A stretch of 14,488 nt of DNA, from contig JAJYSL010000098.1 of NCBI GenBank assembly GCA_021793595.1, positions 1 to 14,488 on the forward strand, given 5' to 3'. Both the position numbers and the translations under genes were made by a program. Positions 5,731 through 14,181 of this stretch are shown here, one piece after another. Under the pieces are notes generated by a model that saw only the letters and a list, made by a program, of their open reading frames with translations, had not been told where the DNA came from and did no database searches. The DNA is from Acidobacteriota bacterium. GTDB lineage: Bacteria; Acidobacteriota; Terriglobia; Terriglobales; Acidobacteriaceae. Position 1 is the stretch's first letter, and each line of letters opens with the position of its first letter.

Positions 5731-8655
5731 GTGGACCGTCGAACGTTTGTTGAAATGCTTGGCACATCTTTGATCGCCACAAGGCTTGGCACTCCTATGA
5801 AAGGCTACGCCGAAAAGGTCTCCACTGGCTTGGCCGCTTCGCCTGAACCCCGTGCGAGCAGACACGATCTCGTTCCCGTACCAATCTCGGTAGCTGGAGT
5901 GGAGAAGCCGGTCATCAGTCTGTCCGGCGAATGGAAGTTTATCGCGGCCCCTCCCGCGGAGTTTTGGCAGCGCGATCTGGACACCTCCGCCTGGCGCGCC
6001 GTGGAGATGCCCAACGAATTCGCGACGCTTGGCATTGCCATTGAGCCGAACACCGAATATCCATGCCGGAAGAGAATCGAGATCCCGTCCGACTACGAAG
6101 GACAGCGTATTTTCCTCCGCTTTGACGGGGTATACAGCTATGCCAGAGTGTGGGTGAACGGCGTGTTCATTCGTGACCACTCTGGAGGCTTCACGTCGTG
6201 GGATTGCGAGATTACCGATCATGTAGAGGCCGGAAAGGCGGTCGACCTGGTTCTCGGCATCACGGATCGAAGCGACGACATTTCGCAGGCCAGCTATTAT
6301 GCGAAGCATTTGATTGGCGGCATTCTCAGGGGCATGCGCCTGTTCGCACTTCCGCCGGTACACCTCAGCAGCCTCTCCGTATCGTCCCAACTTGATTCTC
6401 AGTATGAAAATGGCGTCATGCGCCTCAAGTGCGAAGTGTCTTCCCCGGCGCCCAAATCGGCCCAACTGCATTTAAAGCTGACGGACGGTTTCGGGAAACG
6501 CGTTGCAATGACACCCGAGGTCATTTCCATAGGGCCGTCTACGGCCATCGAAGCGCAGGAAGTGGTGGTTCGCGGGCCCAAGCGCTGGGACTCGGAACAC
6601 CCAGATCTCTATGAACTCGAGACCTCCGTCGTAGTGGATGGGAAGGTGGTCGAAACTTTGCAGCGGAATGTCGGATTCCGCACCGTCCACCGAAGCGGCA
6701 ATCTGTTGCTGGTAAACGGCCAGCCGGTCAAGCTATTTGGGACCTGTCGACACAGTATTCATCCGATCTACGGCCGCGCCGTTCCCGCTGAGTTCGACGA
6801 GAAGGACGCCGCCCTGTTCCGTGAGTGCAATATCAACTTTGTCCGTACTTCCCACTATCCTCCGACGGAGCAATTTCTAGATGCCTGTGACCGGCAGGGG
6901 ATTTATGTGGAAGAGGAAACCGCCGTCTGCTGGTCGAATGTCGATGATGGCCCGTCGTCCGATCCAGCGTTTGCTGAACGATTTCTGAACCAGCTCGATG
7001 AAATGGTTCAGCGCGACCACGGCCATGCGTCCGTTCTCTTCTGGTCGCTGGGGAACGAAAGCCAGTGGGGAGGCAATTTTGCGCTGGAGCGGAAGCAGAC
7101 GGCTGAACTGGATTCCACCCGGCCGATGATCTTCAGCTTTCCGGACACGGTCCCGCTGGGAACCAATGCGTATGACATCTACAGCAAACATTATCCAGAC
7201 GCCGGTTCCGACCTGAGCAGCGAGAAGTACCCTCTACTGAACGATGAATACGCGCACGTCGCTTGCTACAACCTGGATACGCTGCGCCGCGACCCCGGCG
7301 TACGCAATTTCTGGGGCGAAAGTATTCAGCGCTTTGGCAATGCGTTCATCCGGGCGGACGGATGCCTAGGAGGCTCCATCTGGGCTGGAATCGACGAAGT
7401 CTTTCTCCTGCCGGATGGCCCTGCCGGATATGGTCCATGGGGAATCATCGATGGCTGGCGCAGGCCCAAGCCTGAATATTGGCTGACAAGGAAGGCATAT
7501 TCCCCCATTCGCGTTGACGACCGGCCCATCGCCCTCCCGCAGCCGGGAAGCGTCTTGATCATTCCCATATCGAACGCGTTCAGCCATACCAACCTGAGAG
7601 AGATAGAGATTCGATGGGCTGTAGGTCCGCAATCCGGCCTGCTGAACGCGGGCGACATTCCTCCACATCAAGCTGGCTATCTGCAGGTTCCTCCGCGCCA
7701 TTGGAAACAAGGCGAGATCCTTGAGCTGCGTTTTTCCGCTCACGGCAGAGTGGTCGATGAATTTCACCTTGCGCTGGATCCGCTGCAGCCCGCGTTCGCA
7801 AAGACGTGCTCAGCGCCTGCGGTTTTACGTGATTCGATCGACGAGATTTTAGTCACAGGTCTGGACTTTCAGGTGGCCGTGAACAAGGCCACCGGTTTGA
7901 TCGGCAAGGCCACGTTGAAAGGCGAGGTCGTGTTGGAGGGCGGTCCGTTTCTCGATTTTGGTCAGGGACCATTGACCTCACACTGGCTTCTGAGACGATG
8001 CAAGGCGACGGCGGAGAATGGCATTGTCACGATACATACGGCCGGAGAAGCCAAACGAGGGCAAGGAATTGGCACGATTCCCGTCGAGTTTGAGATTGCG
8101 ATCGACGGCTGCGGGTCGATCACGACGCGGTATCGCGCCCACGCAAATCCCACATCCTATACTCAGTTGGGCGTCTCCTATGTACTCCCATCCCGTGTGG
8201 ACCGGCTCACGTGGAATCGGAAGTCTCTCTGGTCTGTGTATCCGGAGGACCATATTGGACGAACGAAAGGGACAGCCGCAAAAAATGCCAGCCATGCGGA
8301 CGCACGCTATAGAGTGAAGCCCGAGTGGCCATGGTCGGAGGACATGGAAGATTTCTTTTTATCGGGAAGCAAAGTTCCCGCGCCGCAAGCGACCAACGAC
8401 TTTCGCGCGACAAAGGAAAACATCTGGTACTGCGCCTGTATCCTGGCGGGAAGCAATATTCGCGTTCGCGCCGAGGCCGAAGCCAACGTGGCTACACGAG
8501 CCTCGATCCTGCCGGATGGCCGAGTTTCGTTCAGCCTTTATAACTTCTGGTCCTATCCCGATTTGGCCTGGGGAAACTATTGCGGTCCACCGGCGGTGCC
8601 TGCCTTGACCGATCCGCAGGTCAAGCTGCGGATCGTCGATGTTGCCGAAGAATAG
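5731..8655 (+). CDS. Tat-exported GH2 glycosidase, LacZ-like beta-galactosidase
   Basis: A 974-residue family 2 glycoside hydrolase. Domains in order: sugar-binding jelly roll (about 62-220), Ig-like domain (about 225-330), TIM barrel (about 333-620), a second Ig-like domain, and a C-terminal Bgal_small_N-like sandwich (about 730-970, starting FQVAVNKATGLIGKA). The acid/base Glu443 is in FWSLGNES and the nucleophile Glu506 in NDEYAHV, a LacZ-style EYAH motif. The start is GTG 5731, because GGAGGAG (5718-5724) lies 6 nt upstream and it opens a Tat-like signal, DRRTFVEML followed by a short hydrophobic run. An ATG at 5656 in frame lies inside the candidate operator and lacks this. Export to the periplasm or surface is unlike cytosolic E. 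coli LacZ. Beta-galactosidase is the best guess; other GH2 activities are possible. Likely controlled by the upstream GntR protein. Confidence 0.92.
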   Translation: MDRRTFVEMLGTSLIATRLGTPMKGYAEKVSTGLAASPEPRASRHDLVPVPISVAGVEKPVISLSGEWKFIAAPPAEFWQRDLDTSAWRAVEMPNEFATLGIAIEPNTEYPCRKRIEIPSDYEGQRIFLRFDGVYSYARVWVNGVFIRDHSGGFTSWDCEITDHVEAGKAVDLVLGITDRSDDISQASYYAKHLIGGILRGMRLFALPPVHLSSLSVSSQLDSQYENGVMRLKCEVSSPAPKSAQLHLKLTDGFGKRVAMTPEVISIGPSTAIEAQEVVVRGPKRWDSEHPDLYELETSVVVDGKVVETLQRNVGFRTVHRSGNLLLVNGQPVKLFGTCRHSIHPIYGRAVPAEFDEKDAALFRECNINFVRTSHYPPTEQFLDACDRQGIYVEEETAVCWSNVDDGPSSDPAFAERFLNQLDEMVQRDHGHASVLFWSLGNESQWGGNFALERKQTAELDSTRPMIFSFPDTVPLGTNAYDIYSKHYPDAGSDLSSEKYPLLNDEYAHVACYNLDTLRRDPGVRNFWGESIQRFGNAFIRADGCLGGSIWAGIDEVFLLPDGPAGYGPWGIIDGWRRPKPEYWLTRKAYSPIRVDDRPIALPQPGSVLIIPISNAFSHTNLREIEIRWAVGPQSGLLNAGDIPPHQAGYLQVPPRHWKQGEILELRFSAHGRVVDEFHLALDPLQPAFAKTCSAPAVLRDSIDEILVTGLDFQVAVNKATGLIGKATLKGEVVLEGGPFLDFGQGPLTSHWLLRRCKATAENGIVTIHTAGEAKRGQGIGTIPVEFEIAIDGCGSITTRYRAHANPTSYTQLGVSYVLPSRVDRLTWNRKSLWSVYPEDHIGRTKGTAAKNASHADARYRVKPEWPWSEDMEDFFLSGSKVPAPQATNDFRATKENIWYCACILAGSNIRVRAEAEANVATRASILPDGRVSFSLYNFWSYPDLAWGNYCGPPAVPALTDPQVKLRIVDVAEE

Positions 8656-8994
8656 GCGTGTTTGGCGAGAAGCACTTTCTGTCATCATTTGCCCCCAATG
8701 TGAGATGAATCAGATCGGGAACAATCGCCGCCGCAGGCGCTATCCGAAGTTTCGCGCGCAAGGCTTCTGCACCTCGACCGGTGTGGTAGAGGCAGGATGT
8801 AAGGTAGTGGTCGGCACGCGCCTGAAACGCGCTGGCATGCACTGGACCGTCAAAGACGCCAACGCTATCACTGCCCTGCGCCAAGCTCAGCGGCCGCTTC
8901 GAGGATTTTTGGGAACGCCGCTCAGATCGAAAGACGGCCGCATGACTTCACCTCACAAATCTGACGTGCGCCCGGGAAATTGGCCCCAGCAGGG
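8656..8994. other. Convergent intergenic region with an insertion-sequence relic
   Basis: This 339-bp stretch between the 3' ends of the GH2 gene and the leftward fucosidase operon holds no intact gene. Its middle is the transposase remnant listed separately (8717-8945). No terminator hairpin with a T tract was seen on either side, although both flanking transcription units end here. Confidence 0.7.
8717..8945 (+). pseudogene. C-terminal remnant of an ISKra4-family transposase, frameshifted
   Basis: Translation from 8717 reads GNNRRRRRYPKFRAQG, then STGVVEAGCKVVVGTRLKRA and GMHWTVKDANAITALR, which I recognise as the C-terminal region of ISKra4-type transposases. The frame breaks after the codon at 8879-8881. 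From 8883 another frame continues as KLSGRFEDFWERRSDRKTAA and stops at TGA 8943-8945, the expected family ending. The family normally reads ALRC-K here, so two bases of the Cys codon appear to be missing. Everything upstream of about residue GNN is absent, and I found no matching terminal inverted repeats. It is a decayed, immobile scrap marking a past insertion. Recognition is from memory of the family, not a search. Confidence 0.75.
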
Positions 8995-10212
8995 TCAGCT
9001 CATCCAATCGAGAGTATTTTGAAGGCTGGCGGGTCGGGACGAAGTTGTTCCACGCGGAAGGCCCGGTGCGATGGCCAACGCAATGGTATGCCCCTCAAAC
9101 CAAGCGAGAAAACGGGCCTGATCCGCTCCAGCCAAGCGATGTTGGTTGATCCAGGTGTAGTACGCCCCCATGTCCGCATCGACCAGGGAGCCTACCGGAT
9201 CGACGGCTTGCGTGCGGGGATCCCGCTTCAGCAATTCGTTCATGGGAGCCATTTGTTGACGAGGCGCAAACCGCGCCAGCATTGTCGACGGTTGGGCGCG
9301 CTTCATCGACTCCCGGGCTGCCCATTGAACGAACGTGGTGCTGAAGATTTGTGTACCGGCGTCTTCCGTCAGCAGAGTTGCTTCAAAATGACGCAGCGCA
9401 GTATCCGTCGAGCTCCCCGTCAGGCCCAAATCTTTCGGCCCCAGGGCCGCCATGTAAGATTGTAGCCGCTCCGGCCCCACGGCCGATCGTTGCATAAAGC
9501 GGGTTGCAAGTTGGAGCTCGCGTACGGCCGCCGATGCTACCCGCGCGTAAGAGGTGAGCGTGACACCCTGATCCGGACCGCAATCCGGTTCTGGCTGGCC
9601 TCCATCAATGTACCAGTGGGCGTAGTTTTGGGGGTATTTTTTTGCCCGCTCCTTGACGAAATCCAGCAGCGTCGGCAATCCCTCGTGTGGACTAAGGCCG
9701 GTAAGGAGCACGCCATAGGGTCGCAACGGTCGAAATAGTTCCAAGTTAGACTGCGCCACGCCTTTGCCGACAACGACGATGGTGAAGCGCGGCATTTCAG
9801 GAGGTTTTCCGGCAACTACCGGCGACAATGCGCGCTCGTAGGCCAATGCCGCGCCGCGATAATAGTCCATCTGCAGTGTGGACCATAGCATGGCGCTGAA
9901 TTGTTCCATAAAATACTGTGGCTGATTCACCCAGTCGATCCTGCTGACTTTTGCGGGCATCCGTAGGCCCGATAAAGGCTCCATCAACTTGGCGAATGCT
10001 GCTGGTGTCAGCCCGCGGAGATACTCCAGTTGCGCTCGCAAAGCGCGTTGTTCGGCGGGAAATCGCCAATCGTAATCGATCAACTCACGGAGGATGATCG
10101 GCAATAACCCAAGAGACATTTTCCGGAACTCGGGCAGATATTGAACCGCCAAGGTTGCCGCTTGCGGAGGATAATGCGAGAAGTTTCCTGCCTGCAGTTG
10201 CGAGGGCTGCAT
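8995..10212 (-). CDS. Unassigned 405-residue protein paired with the Tat phosphatase-like protein
   Basis: I do not recognise this family. The 405-residue product has no signal peptide or membrane helix and is predicted cytosolic. Visible segments are an Arg/Leu-rich helical N-terminal part (about 38-85), a beta-strand run RFTIVVVGKGV (142-152), LRPYGVLLTGLSPHEGLPTL (163-182) with an HWYIDGG motif (199-205), a Ser/Thr/Gln stretch HFEATLLTEDAGTQIFSTTF (275-294), and a C-terminal VDADMGAYYTWIN...FLAWFEGHTIALAIAP. The density of Gly, Trp and His motifs suggests a folded, conserved protein, not a random frame. The start is ATG 10212: GGAGGT (10226-10221) is 8 nt upstream, and the in-frame ATG at 10230 lies before that site. 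Only one base separates it from the stop of the preceding gene, so the two are almost certainly co-translated. Function unknown. Confidence 0.83.
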   Translation of the reverse strand: MQPSQLQAGNFSHYPPQAATLAVQYLPEFRKMSLGLLPIILRELIDYDWRFPAEQRALRAQLEYLRGLTPAAFAKLMEPLSGLRMPAKVSRIDWVNQPQYFMEQFSAMLWSTLQMDYYRGAALAYERALSPVVAGKPPEMPRFTIVVVGKGVAQSNLELFRPLRPYGVLLTGLSPHEGLPTLLDFVKERAKKYPQNYAHWYIDGGQPEPDCGPDQGVTLTSYARVASAAVRELQLATRFMQRSAVGPERLQSYMAALGPKDLGLTGSSTDTALRHFEATLLTEDAGTQIFSTTFVQWAARESMKRAQPSTMLARFAPRQQMAPMNELLKRDPRTQAVDPVGSLVDADMGAYYTWINQHRLAGADQARFLAWFEGHTIALAIAPGLPRGTTSSRPASLQNTLDWMS

Positions 10213-10213
10213 T

Positions 10214-11371
10214 TTAGAGCACCTCCACAATGGGCTTGCCCTGCGCGCCGGCGGTGCTGAATCCCATCAACGCTCCCAGGGTTGGCACTAAATCCAAGGA
10301 ATTGAGCGGCCGGTCCACGGTGGCGTTCTGCCGGGTGTGCGGGCCCAGGGCCAACATCCATGTCGTTCGTGAGAGTGGGTCGCCGGTGCGATGATGCTGA
10401 AATCCATTGCCGGCGCCATCGAAGTCGGAGTCGCGACCAAAATCCGGAAGAATCAACATGGTCGTTCGACCGGCGTACTCCGGATCCTGGCTGATTACGT
10501 TCCAAATCTCACCGCAAAGACGATCAGTGCGACGAATGCCATCAATGTACAAGGAGTACGCGCCGGAATGCGCTACGTCCATATCGTGGAGTGTGATCCA
10601 TAGAAGGCTAGGAGAAAAACTACGCATCACCTGCCGCATGACATACACGGACAACTCATCCGCGCTGGAAATCGCCTGGGCATGGCGGACGAAGTCCTCG
10701 ACTGAAATGTGCAGCACTTTGTCCAACTGGGCCAAAGTGACATCGGAATTCACCAATGGAGGTACATATAATGGGTTCTCGAAGTTGTCCTGCAACAAGA
10801 AGTCGAACTTTCCGGTATCGTTCTCATGCTTGCCGAGTGCGGCGGACAGGAGTGTCTTCGGCAAGACTACGCGCGCTCCGTAGCCGAGGCTGAATTTAGA
10901 ACCATTGCTTTGCCCAATCTGATTGAAACCATTGCTGGGAGCGATTACCCACGCATCTTCAGCCGGTCGCCCGAGGCCTTTGCGAAAATACTCGAATACG
11001 GTTGGATTTTTTGGAGCGACGTCCTCAAAGTTGTCGAAGGTCTCATAAACTCCCGTCGCAAGACTGGCGGTCGCCACATAGTGCCCCAGGATGCCGTGAT
11101 TGATGACCTGTGTGCAAAATGTGCCTTGCGGAATCAACTCATTCATCAGATGAGGAATGTTCTCCTGACCCTGTGGCGCAAAAGTCTCCTCGTCCCGAGC
11201 ACCCCCTCCGAAAGTAACGATCACGGTCTTTTGACGGCTGGCGCGGATTGCAGCGCTTAGTGGCGAGCAACGTGAGGCCGCCATTGCTGCCCCCGTTCCA
11301 AGAGCAGCACGGAGAAAATCGCGGCGAGTGTGGGCCCTCTCCTGCGCGAACTTTCCCAGAATGCTGTTCAT
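10214..11371 (-). CDS. Tat-exported alkaline-phosphatase-superfamily protein
   Basis: A 385-residue protein with an N-terminal Tat signal (TRRDFLRAALGTGAAMAAS, residues 15-33). The rest looks like the alkaline phosphatase/sulfatase/phosphodiesterase metal-hydrolase fold: LHDMDVAHSGAY (261-272, Asp263, Asp265, His268), LPDFGRD (308-314), QHHRTG (325-330) and TTWMLALGP (336-344) occupy the usual positions of the metal-binding Asp/His set. The usual early Asp of the DG-type motif is replaced by TFGGGARDEETF (53-64), and no sulfatase C-x-P-x-R motif is present, so substrate and even activity are uncertain. The start is ATG 11371, 10 nt after GAGGAG (11387-11382); a TTG at 11380 is too close to that site. 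It lies 79 nt after the fucosidase gene and one base before the 405-residue protein gene, all leftward and probably one operon. Confidence 0.85.
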   Translation of the reverse strand: MNSILGKFAQERAHTRRDFLRAALGTGAAMAASRCSPLSAAIRASRQKTVIVTFGGGARDEETFAPQGQENIPHLMNELIPQGTFCTQVINHGILGHYVATASLATGVYETFDNFEDVAPKNPTVFEYFRKGLGRPAEDAWVIAPSNGFNQIGQSNGSKFSLGYGARVVLPKTLLSAALGKHENDTGKFDFLLQDNFENPLYVPPLVNSDVTLAQLDKVLHISVEDFVRHAQAISSADELSVYVMRQVMRSFSPSLLWITLHDMDVAHSGAYSLYIDGIRRTDRLCGEIWNVISQDPEYAGRTTMLILPDFGRDSDFDGAGNGFQHHRTGDPLSRTTWMLALGPHTRQNATVDRPLNSLDLVPTLGALMGFSTAGAQGKPIVEVL

Positions 11372-11450
11372 ACAGTTCAATCTCCTCAGAAGCCCTATAG
11401 CGGCTCTTTCCCTCCAGCCTCAATCCTCGCGGCCCCGGCGATCCTCAACG

Positions 11451-13040
11451 TTACTTCCGCTGCATAATGCGGAAGCTATATGCATACATGCCGACATGCT
11501 CCGGCGGGAATGTAACATGCAACCCGTCAGAACCTTGCTTCCAGCGGACTGGGCTGCCCGAACCCAGCAAGGATACTCCACCCACTCGAACTCCGGCTCC
11601 GCTGGCGAGGGAGTGAATCGTCAACTGCCCATCCGCCGGCCATCCCATCGCAATGGCGTAGAGAACGCCGTTCTTCTGCGTGAACCGGATGTCCTGAGCT
11701 GTATATCCGTTCACCGCTGTGTCGTGGAACGACCCTGGAGTGATCTTTGTGGGCCCTTCTCCGTACGTAGTCCATGGTCGGGTTCCATAGATCGCCTCGC
11801 CGTTCATTCGAAGCCACTGGCCCATGTGACGCAGAATGTCCACCGCCTGCGGCGGTATCGTTCCATCGGATTTCGGGCCAATGTTCAACAGCAGGTTTCC
11901 GTTTTTGCTGACGATATCGATGAGTTGCCATACCAGCGATTGCGGCGTTTTGTAAGTGTCTCCCTGGACATAGCCCCACGACTTATTGCTGACCGAAGTG
12001 TCCGTTTGCCAATGCTGTGCTTCGATATGATCAAGCTCACCGCGTTCGATGTCGAGCACCGTGGTCCCGTCGGGGAAGGCCCCATTCTTGCGGAAGAGCA
12101 CAGGTTGTTGGCCACGGCTGGCGGCCTGATTGTAATAGAACGCGGCAAAGCGCTCTAGGTAAGGCTGAAATTCCTTCTGTTCCACCCACCAGTCGAAGTA
12201 AATCAGGTCGGGATGGTAGTCATCGACCAGTTCCGCCGCCCGGGCAAGCCAATCATCGAGAAATGCCGCATCGGGATGACCCGTATCATTTTTTTTCGGG
12301 TCAATTCCGACATGGGCTGGCCCATAAAGTGACGCGTACTTCGGATCCTGAACGTCAGACGGAAACTCGCGTCCGCCGTTGAAGAACCACCAATGTTCCG
12401 CCCGATGATTGGAGGCGCCGAAATGCAAGCCCTCCGCGCGGATGGATTTGGCAAGTTCTCCAATGATGTCGCGGTGCGGCCCCATTTTTCCCGCGCACCA
12501 GTCAGTGAGATTCGAAGGATACATGGGGAACCCGTCATGGTGCTCGGCGACAGGAATCACATACTTTGCGCCGGACTCTTTGAAAAGAGCGGCCCATGCC
12601 CGGGGATCGAAATGCTCACCGTGGAACATTGGGATGAAGTCTTTGTAGCCGAACTTCGTTTGCGGCCCATACGTCGCCACTTCGTGCTTGAATTCGGGCG
12701 ATCCCTGGATATACATATTGCGTGGATACCATTCATCGCCGAACGCAGGAACGGAATAAACGCCCCAATGGATGAATATCCCGAACTTAGCGTCCTGATA
12801 CCAGGTGGGTATTTGATAATGCTTGAGCGATTCCCAGTTGGGCTGGAACGGACCGGCATGCGCTTCTTGATCCGCGGATTTTACTAGCGCCGCACGCTGC
12901 GCGTCATATTTAGCGACGGACTGCTGCCAGATCGCATCATCTCGATTCGGCTGCTGCGCAAACGAGAACGCTGCTGCCGTCAGGATGCAGGCGCTGAACG
13001 AGAGGACTGCCATCTTCCATTTGGAACCACACCTTACCAT
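11451..13040 (-). CDS. Secreted alpha-L-fucosidase, glycoside hydrolase family 29
   Basis: A 529-residue retaining fucosidase that removes alpha-L-fucose from glycan ends. A signal peptide spans about residues 1-28 (hydrophobic core AVLSFSACILTAAAF, cleavage near FSFA-QQ). The family core is clear: WYQDAKFGIFIHWG (80-93), YVIPVAEHHDGFPMY (160-174), the strand DLIYFDWW with the likely nucleophile Asp283, and NGNLLLNIGPKSDG (380-393), followed by a C-terminal beta-sandwich to FRIMQRK. The general acid is poorly conserved in this family and I do not assign it. Length fits the family. The start at ATG 13040 is supported by AAGGA (13053-13049), 8 nt upstream. It leads the leftward operon with the phosphatase-like protein and its partner, and is divergent from the SGNH esterase gene. 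Confidence 0.96.
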   Translation of the reverse strand: MVRCGSKWKMAVLSFSACILTAAAFSFAQQPNRDDAIWQQSVAKYDAQRAALVKSADQEAHAGPFQPNWESLKHYQIPTWYQDAKFGIFIHWGVYSVPAFGDEWYPRNMYIQGSPEFKHEVATYGPQTKFGYKDFIPMFHGEHFDPRAWAALFKESGAKYVIPVAEHHDGFPMYPSNLTDWCAGKMGPHRDIIGELAKSIRAEGLHFGASNHRAEHWWFFNGGREFPSDVQDPKYASLYGPAHVGIDPKKNDTGHPDAAFLDDWLARAAELVDDYHPDLIYFDWWVEQKEFQPYLERFAAFYYNQAASRGQQPVLFRKNGAFPDGTTVLDIERGELDHIEAQHWQTDTSVSNKSWGYVQGDTYKTPQSLVWQLIDIVSKNGNLLLNIGPKSDGTIPPQAVDILRHMGQWLRMNGEAIYGTRPWTTYGEGPTKITPGSFHDTAVNGYTAQDIRFTQKNGVLYAIAMGWPADGQLTIHSLASGAGVRVGGVSLLGSGSPVRWKQGSDGLHVTFPPEHVGMYAYSFRIMQRK

Positions 13041-13163
13041 TGGAGAAATCCTTGTTTGAGATGTTGTGCCTTTCTACATCTTCGAGCAGGCCATGGTTCA
13101 GCGCCTACGACCATCGCGAAAGACCACCCTGCGGGGCGCGGACCGCTGTCACAATCCGACGTT

Positions 13164-13193
13164 TTGACACCTGAACCCCGAAGACTATATAAG
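13164..13193 (+). promoter_or_regulatory. Strong predicted sigma70-type promoter of the esterase gene
   Basis: TTGACA (13164-13169) is a perfect -35 box. TATAAG (13188-13193, 5/6) follows after 18 bp, or TATATA (13186-13191) after 16 bp. Transcription would start near 13200, about 80 nt before the GTG at 13279. No equally good promoter was found for the divergent fucosidase gene in the 238-bp gap. Confidence 0.65.
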
Positions 13194-13278
13194 ATGATCT
13201 GCCGGTAACGTACACATGCTAGTGCCTCGCATCCATAGGAGTCAATCCGTTCGCCAACCTAGATGAAAGAGAGGACCT

Positions 13279-14145
13279 GTGCAACTCCATACGATCAGAC
13301 ATCAATTTCTCACTCCCAAATTTTCCAGTTGTAGCGACTTTCAATATCCGCGAACGCCCAGAAACAGCACATGGGGATTCCAGGTTGTGCTTTGCGCGAC
13401 GCTGCTGTCTGCATGGCAGATGCTGGCGCAGACTGCGGATCGACCGGCAGCCCCGGTGCAGGCACCGGCTTCCACCCAATGTCAGGACGATGCCAAGCAA
13501 GTGGTCGAAATGAAAGCTCAGCTGGCCGATTGGGCCCAACTGGATCGCTATCGCGCGGCCGATGCGACACTTCCTCCGCCAACAAGCGGAGAACAGCGGG
13601 TTGTCTTCTATGGTGATTCGATTACGGATTTCTGGGGGCATCCGACTGGCGTCTTTTTCCCTGGAAAGCCCTATGTCAACCGAGGGATCTCCGGCCAGAC
13701 AACACCCCAGATGCTGGTGAGGTTTCAGCAAGACGTCGTCCATCTCTCGCCAGCCGTCGTGGTCCTTCAGGGAGGGACAAACGATATCGCCGGGAACACC
13801 GGCCCCTCGACGCCAGAGATGATCGAAGACAACTTCACCTCCATGGCGGATATTGCGAAGCAGTCAGGCATCAAGATGGTGATCGCGTCGATCCTGCCGG
13901 CATCCGGATACTTCTGGAGCCCCGCAGTCCATCCCGTAGAGGAAACCCGCACGATCAACGCATGGCTCAAGAACTTCTGTGAAAAGAATGGCCTGGTCTA
14001 TCTGGACTACTATGACGCCTTGGCGGACGCACAGGGAGCCATGCGGCCGGGTCTATCTTCAGATGGTGTCCATCCCACTGCGGCAGGGTATGAGGTGATG
14101 GCCCCTCTCGCAGAAAAGGCGATCACAGAAGCCTTGCAGAAGTGA
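13279..14145 (+). CDS. Secreted SGNH/GDSL-family esterase
   Basis: A 288-residue hydrolase of the SGNH superfamily, which removes acyl groups from carbohydrates or lipids. All four blocks are visible: GDSITD with nucleophile Ser114 (112-117), Gly137 in NRGISGQTT, Asn168 in GGTND (165-169), and the Asp262/His265 pair in SDGVHPTAAGY. A hydrophobic segment, GFQVVLCATLLSAWQMLA (33-50), ahead of a Pro/Ala-rich linker is a likely signal peptide with an unusually long, 32-residue basic n-region. I see no in-frame start closer to it, so I keep the GTG at 13279, with AGAGAGGA just upstream (3-nt spacing). Lying between GH29 and a likely GH97 gene, it could deacetylate the same polysaccharide; this is inference. 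Confidence 0.93.
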   Translation: MQLHTIRHQFLTPKFSSCSDFQYPRTPRNSTWGFQVVLCATLLSAWQMLAQTADRPAAPVQAPASTQCQDDAKQVVEMKAQLADWAQLDRYRAADATLPPPTSGEQRVVFYGDSITDFWGHPTGVFFPGKPYVNRGISGQTTPQMLVRFQQDVVHLSPAVVVLQGGTNDIAGNTGPSTPEMIEDNFTSMADIAKQSGIKMVIASILPASGYFWSPAVHPVEETRTINAWLKNFCEKNGLVYLDYYDALADAQGAMRPGLSSDGVHPTAAGYEVMAPLAEKAITEALQK

Positions 14146-14181
14146 AGCATTGGCCATGGCAGGAGGGCACGAAGACAAGCA

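Noticed and set aside
7583..7592. GCCATACCAA, 9/10 match to the operator core
   Set aside because: It is inside the GH2 coding sequence with the conserved GT half broken; probably chance.
8621..8884. Minus-strand 87-residue open frame in the convergent gap
   Set aside because: It is the antisense of the transposase relic and the GH2 3' end; no start signal or family resemblance.
10214..11371. Reading the phosphatase-like protein as a type I sulfatase acting on sulfated fucans
   Set aside because: It is next to a fucosidase, but the C/S-x-P-x-R formylglycine motif is absent, so a sulfatase call is not supported.
11328..12158. 276-residue open frame on the plus strand
   Set aside because: It is antisense to the GH29 gene and its downstream gap, with no domain-like features; explained by high-GC shadow coding.
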